DNA from: Pelodera strongyloides
Lineage: Eukaryota > Nematoda > Chromadorea > Rhabditida > Rhabditidae
Assembly (NCBI GenBank): GCA_036852015.1
Contig: JAANDG010000611.1
Coordinates: 1 to 64,000 of the forward strand
Direction of reading: 5' to 3'
Length of the DNA: 64,000 nucleotides
The notes below the pieces were generated by a model that was not told the origin of the DNA, searched no databases, and saw nothing but the letters and a program-made list of their open reading frames with translations. The position numbers were made by a program, and so were the translations under genes. Positions within the stretch are counted from its first letter, which is position 1; each line of letters starts with the position of its first letter. Positions 25,752 through 36,000 of this stretch are shown here, one piece after another.

Positions 25752-25780
25752 GAAAGCCGAGAGAGAGAGAGAGAGAGGGG
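25619..25780 (+). repeat. GA-rich minisatellite
   Basis: GA runs interrupted three times by ACGAAAGCC at a spacing of about 38-45 nt, in the K2P-2 intron after M2. A CT run follows at 25816-25860. Long Arg-Glu or Ser-Leu frames here are artefacts. Confidence 0.92.
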
Positions 25781-25813
25781 CGAATGTTTCTCATTGTTTC
25801 TCATTCGCCACTT

Positions 25814-25853
<40 letters not shown>

Positions 25854-26119
25854 ACTCTCTGTCGAGGTGAAAAAAGTCATATAACAATTTCCAGGAATGA
25901 CCATATTCCGAATTCTGAATCTGAAAGAAATAGAAAAAATATTAAAGAAAAATATTTTAGAAACTACCGCGGTATCAAGACAGTTGAAGACGAAGTTATC
26001 GTATTACCCGTTTCACTCGGAATTACGTGCATCTTTGGTGGGGTTTTGCGCTATTTACTGTGACTTACCATGGCTTGACCGTTAGTATTGCCTACAATCT
26101 TATGTATTCTCTGTAGCAC

Positions 26120-26159
26120 TCTCCCTCTCTCTCTCTCTGTCGCCCTCTCTCTCTCTCCA
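26120..26159 (+). repeat. CT-rich microsatellite
   Basis: Interrupted CT repeats in the K2P-2 intron before the pore 2 exon. Confidence 0.85.
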
Positions 26160-26919
26160 GTGGCTCACATAAAAAGAAAAGAAAAAAGAATTTGAATCAT
26201 ACGGTAGATCTAGTTTAGTCATTCATAGGAGAGCCAACGTTCAAGGTTGCTTGCTGATGGATAACCCAAAGTTAGCATGTTCCCTTTCAGTAAGCTGGTT
26301 CGGTTGCGCTCTCTTCACGATGTCATACGATAATCTGAGTGGTCCGAATGGTATCACTTTCCTGGAATCCGTTTACATATCGTACCTATGCAGCACAACG
26401 ATTGGACTCGGTGATAGATACCCAAAGAACGTTACGGTAAGGGCTTTTTCCATAAAATAAGGTACTTTAGTTACGGAACTTACGGTAGTTTTAGTTTTAA
26501 GATTACTATTGTAGTTCACGGATTCCTATGTAAATTCTGCCGTTACGGAACTAAGGAAACCAGGAATTATATCAATTTCCAGAATGCAAAACGATTATAT
26601 TTTTTCAGCGATGGCATTTTCTGGGAATGCCGGCAAGGGGTTAGTTTCTTTTTTTTCTGGTCACCAAGCGTTCATTCAGTCTTCTCGTTTGCACAATACC
26701 TGAAGGTGAGTGTGTTATTAGCTATTCTTGTTTATTTAGGAAAATTAACAAGCTTTGTGTTCACATTTTGGTTTCTAATCTAACTATAACCAACATTCTA
26801 TAAAAGGATTTGAAATGCATAAATGTGTTAACGAAAATGAGTGGAGAGATAGAGAGAGAAATAGAGGGGGTAAGTTCTTGGAGGCTACAGTGTCTCTTCG
26901 TCAGGGATCAAGTCCTCAA

Positions 26920-27493
26920 TAGCCCGTATTCTCGGGCCGCACGGAACTTCAAAAATGGGAACATGTTCCGGGAAAATGCGCGGAAATCTTCCGCTGCGGA
27001 AATGGTTCCGCTCCGGATGGGCGCCAGAATACGAATCGAACGGAACATGTTCCATGTAGTTTAAAGCGTTGACTTTACCATTAATTTTCTTTCATATTTT
27101 GAGTTTATATTATAATATTTTATTGTTTTTAACACATTTGTTCTCTGTTTAAAGAGTTACAGCAAGTTTCTAGCATTTATGTGCTTAATTTTTCACTAAC
27201 GAACTGTAAATTTAAAGAAAATTATTCTATAAAAATAAAAAAAGGTGAAAGAAAAACAAATAACAAAAATTTACAAAGAAATAAAATAAAAATAAAGCAA
27301 CGGAAAATTTCCGTCGTGATTTCCCACCCAAAAACCTCGGGGAAATTTTTGTATGGAAAAAATTTCCGCTTGGCCGAACGGAAATTTGCAGACTACAAAC
27401 TACACGCTCCGTTTTTCCGAGAATACCATTCTTTTCACGGAACGGAACATGTTCCGCGACGGAAAATTTCCGTGCGCCCGAGAATACGGGCTA
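26920..27493. repeat. Inverted-repeat element in place of K2P-2 M4 exon
   Basis: Left end TAGCCCGTATTCTCGGGC then CGCACGGAA; right end TTCCGTGCGCCCGAGAATAC then GGGCTA, the exact mirror. The interior has repeated GGAACATGTTCCG and GGAAATTTTCCG palindromes. It is about 570 bp and begins about 280 nt after the truncated first M4 exon, ending 27 nt before the last exon. Confidence 0.8.
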
Positions 27494-27589
27494 TTGTCTC
27501 AACAATAATAGTTCTTTCAGGACCGTTCCGATGTTTATGGGGGCGACTTTGGCCGGGTGCGCATGAACAAATCCCACTTGGAATAAAGA

Positions 27590-27724
27590 AAGTCATTTAT
27601 TTGAAATGTAAATAAAATAAAAATAAGAATATTTATTTGAAATGTAAATAAAAAAAATAAGAATATTTATTTGAAATGTAAATAAAAAAAAAAATAAGAA
27701 TATTTATTTGAAATGTAAATAAAC
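27590..27724 (+). repeat. Tandem repeat just after the K2P-2 stop
   Basis: About four copies of a 35-38 nt AT-rich unit containing TATTTGAAATGTAAATAAA and AATAAGAATA, expanding by A-run length. Each unit carries AATAAA, so any read-through transcript meets repeated poly(A) signals. Confidence 0.88.
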
Positions 27725-28161
27725 TTTTCGTAATTACAAGCGGTTTCTTTAGTATTCATTTTGAGGTTGATTCGGCTGTACATCATATAAACAATTGTAA
27801 GGTAAGAAATGGTGAAATAAACTTATAAACTGTAATTACTTGTACAAACCAAACCATGCCACTGTATAATAGCATAGTTATAATCATCAGCATAACAGTT
27901 TCACACAGATTTTTCACTCCGTTTTTTCTTTTCCGAATGGCGTACGACGTAGTACTCTTTGAAATGTTTCTACTATTTTATATTACAATTACTGTTAAAA
28001 AGCCACTTCATGATCGTTACTTTGTTCTTATTTTTATCAAGTGTAAAAATAGTAAAAAAATTCAAAGTCAAATACGATACCAATATCATAGCTATGCTCA
28101 TGTTTGTCTCAACTCCACAATGATCCACAACTAGTTACCTAAAAATAGCAAAAAACGGGTG

Positions 28162-28520
28162 TTAAAGGGTCAGGCCCATTTCAAATGACCCCTATTTTTG
28201 ATGATTCCACCTGGTTCTGCTTGTCAAATATAGTAGGATGCAATATTTTTCTAATTTTCAAAAGCAAAATTCACACACTATTCGGCAATTTACCATGGTC
28301 AGTCATACCCAACTATTTATCGCAGTTGACACGCCCCTTCGCGCTGAGTGGTCAATATCACAATTGCCACGCCCAATAGAGCACTTGCCCAATTAGCGCG
28401 AAAGGGCGTGTCAACTGCGATAGATATTAGAAAAATATCGTATCCTACTATATATGACATGAAGAATCAGATGGAATCATCTAAAATAGGGGTCATTTGA
28501 AATGGGCCTGACCCTTTTAA
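28162..28520. repeat. Long foldback, family C
   Basis: Left end TTAAAGGGTCAGGCCCATTTC, right end GAAATGGGCCTGACCCTTTTAA. Arms of about 170 nt match through ATTCCA(C/T)CTGATTC, AAATATAGTAGGAT, CGCAGTTGACACGCCC and TTCGCGCT. Other copies are at 31296, 31860 and 53389. Confidence 0.9.
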
Positions 28521-28883
28521 CTCATATGAAATAGTATTTTTATCAAGGTATTTATTAGAGTTTTACGGGATGTTCACCATTGTTTTTCTTTTGTAAGTGA
28601 CGTACTCCGACCAGCGTAGTCTTTGAACAAGAGCGAATTCGCGGGGCGGGTTCGCTCTCAAATGGCTCACTTTCCTATTTATGATCTCGACTGCTTTGAT
28701 CTTGTGGTGTCTTTCACGGGTGCAGCGAATTGAGAAATGATGTCACTCTTAAAATAACAATGATCAGCATCCCTTAGATTTATTAGCACATTAAAAATAT
28801 GTGCATCTATATTATTATGGGAAATGTTCAGTAACAATTGAATGGCCATTTCTTCATCATCTTGAACAATTGCACAACTATAA

Positions 28884-28888
<5 letters not shown>

Positions 28889-28949
<61 letters not shown>
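28889..28949 (+). repeat. (AT)n microsatellite
   Basis: About 30 AT units without interruption. Confidence 0.95.
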
Positions 28950-28950
<1 letters not shown>

Positions 28951-30002
28951 TAAATATATAATCTTTACTCGAAACAAGTGAAGAATCTACCAAATAAAAA
29001 GAAAAAACTCAAGAAAAGGCTTACCTAATTGTAATCAGAGGTCAGAGGGCTAGTTACATATGAGCATTTTTATCCTACAGGTCACACAAATGAAAATAGA
29101 TGCAAGGTGTTTTGACAGATTGTACTCTATTACAGACATGGTGGCTAGTGGCTACGGCTAAATAACTAACCATAAAAGTTCACAAGTTAAAGCGATATAA
29201 CAGTCGGTTTTTGAAACATATGATGAGCAACTCACCGTGGACGAAAAAAATCACCTGTTAGGCCTCGTTAATAACTACCATGTCTCGTTAACTGCAGGTA
29301 ACTACCGTGACCTAACACATAGCCTTTATTAAATTTCTGCAACGGTTTACAATTCATATCATATTATTATTTATCATTTATTATTTTGTTATTTTCCAGA
29401 AGTTGGGTTGATCAAGATGTCACTTTTTATGCTTCTTACTTCTTACAGTAAACCCTTGTCTTGTGCAACACGTAGGAAGTTTGATCTTATAGTGTAATGT
29501 CCGGGTGCACGCAAACCCTTTTTGGAAATGATATCACTACTAAATGATGCCATTGTTCTGTCATTTTGATAGACATAGACGAAAAGAACCCGTGAAAGAA
29601 GGTGGTCATTATCGCGATCAGTGCTCCAAGTCTCCGCCCATTTCTTGGAAAAATAACCGAGCTCTCCGCCCACATTTGGGAAAATAAGCACAAACTCCGC
29701 CCATCTCGAGAAAAAGCCGCAAAATGACCAAAACCCTTATAAACCATAACGCTAATTGAAGATTTTTCGATTCGACTTTAAAATAAAACTTATTCTTTTT
29801 AAAAATGTTGACTTTGTGGATAATTTTGTTGATGTGGTTTTGGATAAAAACAGGATGTAATTAGGATTTAGATCCATGATATAGTTGTTTTGTTTTTGTT
29901 TTGTTTCTATGCAAGTGTCCTGAATGATAATTTTAGAAATTCGCATTTTTCTCGTTCAGAAAGAAAGGAAAGAAGCACCATTGCTGTGCTATATATTTGA
30001 GA

Positions 30003-33000
30003 ATGAATACGGTAAGTGATAAGTTATGAACATTTGACAGACAAAAAGATATACACACACGCACACGCACACGCACACGCAAACACACACATGCACACAT
30101 ACACACATCCTATTCAATTTTTTTACATAGGATACATAGGATATGCGTATCATATGCAAATTTCCCAAAGGAGGTACAATAATATCGCTTTAAGAATGAA
30201 ATTCCAACAACTCATCTCGGCAAGGTTCCATCAACAATATTCGAAGTTGACGAAGACAAGTCGAGTTCTGCACGATTATGCGAAAAAGTGGACGATAAAA
30301 AAGAGGTATGACTCGGCCTAAATGTTAAAGCGGTGTAACAACTGGTTTTTTAAAACATACGTTGGACTCTGTATTCCCATGTTGTCTATGGTATGCAAAT
30401 GACTGTGCGATACTACCCTCGTTTTTGACTAATTGCATTCGTTTGCATTTAGCATATGGGAATGTGTTGTCTACCATACGTTTCAAAAATCGGTCGCTAT
30501 AGCGCTTTGATTCTCATTTTTTTTTTGCTGTCCAACATTTACATAAGTTTCAAACTGTCCAACACAGGTTTCAAAAAAAAATCCGACTGTCATATCGCTT
30601 TAATCTAAATTCAGACCGTTTCAGCTCGACCAACCAGCAATAAGAAGTCGACTAAATTCAACCGGCGTCGTCGACGATGAGCACCAAAGAACTTTGCGTA
30701 AGTTTCTATCTAATATTCCCACAAAAACAATTTTCACTTATTAAACGCTGTCAAACTCAGTCCTAAAATAACCATGATTAACAGCCCTTATACAAATGTT
30801 TACTCTAAACTAGTACATACTCGGCTAGCAAATTTGCAATCTTATTTCGTGTGCATTTTCTCGTCATCTCGCTGCCAGCTCAAGTATGCACGCCGATTTC
30901 ATGCCGCTCGCATGCCAACTTTTCCTCCAGTGCGGGGTGAATCTTAAAACGTTATAACATCCGGTTTTTGAGACGGATTTTGGATAACTGCATAAAAAAT
31001 CGAGCTCAATTCTGGCTCACTTATGCTAAATCCAAATCATGGTAATCGAGCATTTAATTTCAACACAATATCCAGCATAACACAATTTTAGCAACACAAC
31101 AACGCACAATTGGACGACGAAATACGCAATCACCAAGCAAAGTTGATGATCAAGGGTATTGCTACTTTATGAATTTTGGTTGCAAAATTGGGTATTTGGT
31201 ATTTGGTCGAGCGGGGTTCGAACCGGCAGCTTCGACTTATCCGGGCCAGTGCGTTTACCATGACGCTACCGGCACCCACCACCAAAAATTCTTCGTTAAA
31301 GGGTCAGGCCCATTTCAGATAACACCTATTTTATATAACTCTATCTGATTCTCCGTATCAAATATGGTAGGATGTAATTTTTTTCGAATTTCCAATTCCA
31401 ATATTCACGCAGTTTTCAGCAATTTACCATGGCCAGTCATACACAACAATCAATCGCAGTTATCACGCCCCTTCGCGCTGATTGGCCAATATGCTATATT
31501 GGGCGTGGCAATTGCGTTATTGGCCAATCAGCGTGAGTGGGCGTGACAACTGCGATATATAGTTGGGTATGACTGGTCATGGTAAATTGCTGAAAACTGC
31601 ATGAATATTGCAACTGAAAATTGGAAAAAAATTCAGCCGGCTATATTTGAAACGGAGAATCCGATGGAGTCATCAACAATAGGGGTTACCTGAAATGGGC
31701 CTGACCCTTTAAGGTCCCGCAGTAGTGAACATACAACTACCCGGGCGGCCTTTAATGCCATATTGCCTAACATTTGAACCATATTGCCTACTTTGTTCAC
31801 TTTTATTTCATACGCCACTCAAAAATCTGTGCGTAATTTCAAAATATAGTATACCTGAGTTAAAGGGTCAGGCCCATTTCAAATGACCTCTATTTTTGAT
31901 GATTCCATCTGAGTCTTTATGTCAAATATAGTAGGATACGATATTTTTCTAATTTTCAAGCGCAAAATTCACGCAGTATTCAGCAATTTGCCATTGCCAG
32001 TCATACCCAACTTTTTATCGCAGTTGTCACGCCCCTTCGCTCTAATTGGGCAATATGCTCTATTGGGCGTGGCAATTGCGATATTGGCCAATTAGAGCGA
32101 AGGGGCGTGATAACTGTGATAAATAGTTGGGTATGACTGGCAATGGTAATCTGCTGAATACTGCGTGACTTTTGCGCTTGAAAATTAGAAAAATATCGTA
32201 TCCTACTATATTTGACATAAAGAATAAGATGGAATCATCAAAAATAGGGGTCATTTGAAATGGGCCTGACCCTTTAAGCTTTGAAGAAGTAAAAAAAACG
32301 CATCCATCAGGAATTGAACCTCGAGGCATTACCTGCACACGGCTTGCACAACATCGACCTCCACTTACCAATTTATCTACATAATAATAATAATGATAAT
32401 TTATAAGCTATGTACTGTGCAGATTGTGCTATGAAATCAAAATACGAAACTTTAATTACGAAAATTGCCAAATAATAAAACTTTTGTAGGGCAATTGACA
32501 ATTACTACGAGAAAAATCAGTACTCGATCACGGGTCGGTACCACAAGAATGAGGATACTTTGAGTCGGATACCAAGAAACTTTGAGAAAGTCGCTTCGAA
32601 AAGCAGGTACTTCTTTGTACAAGTTCAAAACATTCCTATTATTCTTAGGTGTTAGGTGTTTAACGTTAGGCCTGAATAGAGGATACTGGATGTATGCAAT
32701 ATTCCCCGGCCAGAAAGCTAACTAGCTGAAATCAAAAACCTAGAGCAGGCCGCACCGTGTACCTCAGATCTCAGGCACGCGACTCACGTAGAGTTCAACT
32801 ACCAATATGAGTCTAACCTGTCCTCTACCGCTACCTAGTAGTCGGTGTTTGGGCAAAACAGATTGAACGGTATCTGATGAGCTAGCCTGTAAAATAAATT
32901 AGTTATGAAAGCCCGAGGCCCCTCAACTCAGCATAGCATTCTTTTAGGCAACCGTCGCTAGCGCAGAAATCCCGAACCTCTGCGACAAGTCGAAGGAGCC

Positions 33001-36000
33001 AAATTATGGTGCCAATTGCGGGCGCTTCGGAGAATCGTAAGCAATTGCCACGAGTTTTTTTATCGGTTGAAGGGACGCAAAGAGTTTTCCTCAATTTCAA
33101 GAAAACAAATGATTACTGTGAAAACGGGTTCCGCAGTCACAGTATAATAGTACAGTAGTACAATGGTACAGTAACCTCGCTCCGAATTTTTGGAACTTAG
33201 AGATTTTTTGTTGGTTGTAGAAATAGTTTGACGTTACAGAGCTCATATGACTAGGGGCTTGAGGAGAACTGCCTTCCCTCCAACTGGAAATTTGCATGAT
33301 TTCTTGTCTTCAGGTTTCATTGACTCAATTTACTGGCTGGCCCATCAACATCGTAAAATTGGACTTCGACATTTCATGATGCTTGCCCTATTCACGTTTT
33401 TGACCCTTGCCGGTGCTTTTATTGTTTTCCATGTGGAGAGACCGGCGGAGGAAGCGGTATGCTTTAAAGCGAAATAACAACCGGGTTTTGGAAGTTGGAC
33501 CCATATGATGCATTCCCATATGTTGCATGCAAGAAAATTGCTGTCCTTTTTATGCTGCTGGAAACGCAAATAGGTGATTGTTTGTCACGATAAAAGCATA
33601 GTAGAGCCGTATGACACGCATACCAATTATGTGAGAAACATCTCATACATGTACCCACAATTTCAGGATGTTGCCATGAAACTAGCTGCGCTGAAGAGCA
33701 AACTAGTCGAGCATTCAATGAAGGCAATGGAAACACTGCATAAAAACCGAACAGAATTGGACAACGTTGGCGAATATAAGGACTTTTTCCGGGTCAGACT
33801 TTTTTCCTTAAATCTAAATACCTACCAGTTTTTGAAACACATCGATTTCATTAGCATTATTATGCAATTTATGCAAATGAACGTAAATTAGAATACAAAT
33901 GTGTTAACCTCGAAATAAATTGCATAAATACGTAAGACTTCAATTGTCCACGATGCATTTCAAAAACCGGCCGGTATTTCGCTTTAATGCTTATACATAT
34001 GTATCTTAAAATCATAATGTTAGAATGGTAAACTCACTTTACTATGTTGTTTGTGCAACCGTACTCTGTTTTCAACAATTGATGTTGACAGGGTCCACCA
34101 AACTACCAAAATAAGGAGTAGCGTTTACTTTACAAAACAATGCCTCTTACACAACACTTCGTTACTTTCAGGAAGCTTATAAAGACCTCTTGATCGCGGA
34201 AGACCGATATAAATTGTCCAATTACCGTAAGCACGAAGATCCAGAGCATAACATGTGGTGGGGATACTGGGAAGGTGTTTTCTATACCACCGACATTTTC
34301 ATGACGGTTTCTTACGGTACGTTCGACTTTTTTTGGTTGCAAGTAAAATGCTGGTACACAATAAGAATAAACTTCGGGGTGGTTCAACGCAGTGTTCAGC
34401 TTATGACTTGTTCCGCAGAGGTTCTGAGCAGTAGACTGGGAGTTCCAGAAGACAAGTTGCTCGACGTCTTCGCACTAGGGCTTGTCAATGTTTCTCTCCG
34501 GGTGGTGATTGCAAAGTTGTCACGGGCAACATTCGAACTTGGGTTGTGTGTGCTATAACAAACGCGCTAGCCATTAGGCCATCCGACCCGCATTTATTAA
34601 CCCTGTTATAACCAACAATATTGCAGGTGTTGTTCCAACAATTACGGCACGAGGCCGTGTGCTAGCAATGCTTTATGGTTGCTTAGCTATTCCCTTAGCA
34701 GTGGTAGTTATGCGAGACCTTGGACAATGGTACATGACTGTGGCTACCAAACTTCACGCTAGGATTTTAATCAAATGGAGGTATGATCGGCTTTGTTAGG
34801 GAACAATTAAGTGATATTATACGTGGATTGTGAATCCCATACTGGACACCTACATTTTTTACTCGACACACGCAAAAAAACAAACAAGAGACAAGGGACT
34901 CCTTAGGTTTTTAACACCGGTAGAAACGTACTTTGGAACATTTTCTCAGTTTATAAACGACAGGTAAAAAAGGATTTTATAGATATAGAAAAAAATCAAG
35001 TTGGGCAAAGAACAAAGAGAAGCCTAATAGAGAGAGTAAACTCGCAATAAATATGAAAATCGATGCATAACTTTTGAATTTACGCAAAAACGTTTGCCTG
35101 ATATTTTCGTGTGCCAATTTAAGTTTATGATACAGACTAACAGACATGCAAGATTTAGAAAAGCCCGCGGTATAGATACCTCTGATGATGAGGAAATACG
35201 CCTACCTGTTATGGACTGTATACTTATGGTGTTTGGTAAGTGTTTCTATTTTTGTTTAAAATACTTATTTTTTGTTCAAAGTGAAAGAAAGTTGGATAGG
35301 TCTTGTGTGTACATAGAGAGTTTACGAAGTTGACCCTTGACCCTGAAGTTTGCGAAGGTTTTCGACTAGTACTTCGGTAAAAAGTGGCTGTTGCAGGCAG
35401 CTCTTATGTGTATGTTGCTCAAAGTTTACTAAACTATTTACTTTTCACCTAATCAATATTCTTCGACAATAGGAAATCGGTTTGAAAGTTTGTGCACATA
35501 CACTTTCGGCGGATGCGCCTTACCGTACTCAGTATTCTATAAACTCCGGTTTTTGAAACGTATCACAGACAAATGCATTCCCATATGATGTATGCAAATG
35601 AATATAATGATAATAAAGTATCGCGCAGTTATTTGCATCCGCTGTATATGAATACAATGTCCAACCTACGTTTCAAAAACCAGTTGTTATATCGCTTTAT
35701 TGTATTTCATAATCTCCGGTTTGCTTCAGGTTTTTGGTTTGCGGGGGCGTACTTTATCTACTGGTACGATTCTCTTTATGGACCAAATAGTCTACTCTAC
35801 CTGGAAGCTGTATATTGCTCATTCTTAACAGTGACAACTATTGGCCTGGGTGATATGGTCCCCGTATACGTGCCGGTAAGTGTATTATGCTAATTTTTTA
35901 ACTAAACTTATCAGCATTTCTATGGATTTAAAGCACTGTGGTTCTATAAGGTCCGCAGTGTTTCGCTCTTATGTGTAATTCTAGTAGCTGTTGGCGGTGA

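Larger units (their letters stand above)
22992..27586 (+). pseudogene. K2P-2: degenerating TWK-type potassium channel paralogue
   Basis: Recognisable exons: 22992-23047, 23315-23404, 24109-24218, 24549-24683, 24834-24978, 25288-25441, 25895-26037, 26291-26436, about 26609-26639, 27521-27586. They align to K2P-3 in order, with several identical lengths (145, 154, 146, 66 nt). Shared landmarks are YYEKNQYSIT, YWLAHHHRK, NMWWGYW, RDLGQW and the tail DRSDVYGGDFGRVR. Breaks: the M1 exon runs into TAA at 24219-24221 just after L-G-L-L, before the usual post-M1 E-x-P-E segment. The first M4 exon keeps only about ten residues (W-H-F-L-G-M-P) out of 17. The second M4 exon is missing, and an inverted-repeat element occupies that interval. 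Pore 1 reads C-V-S-F-G; pore 2 reads T-T-I-G-L-G-D. A short exon joining exon 2 to M1 was not found. Most frames are intact, so decay is recent, or an unusual truncated product is made. Stop and AATAAA overlap at 27582. Confidence 0.75.
27725..29959. other. Spacer between K2P-2 and K2P-3
   Basis: Apart from a foldback at 28162-28520 and an AT microsatellite, I see no supported gene. A family B left end lies at 29187-29240. Confidence 0.5.

Noticed and set aside
25499..25804. Long Ser-Leu or Arg-Glu frames
   Set aside because: They are translations of the GA/CT minisatellite.
30196..30305. ATG at 30196 as K2P-3 start (M-K-F-Q-Q frame)
   Set aside because: That frame can join 32490 only by skipping the exons at 30625 and 31092. 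The other frame joins all upstream exons in phase and ends D-D-Q-G-A-I-D, like E-D-G-A-I-D of K2P-2.
34190..34558. 122-codon frame starting in the K2P-3 pore 1 exon
   Set aside because: It reads past the donor at 34317 into a SINE; the spliced model matches the paralogues.
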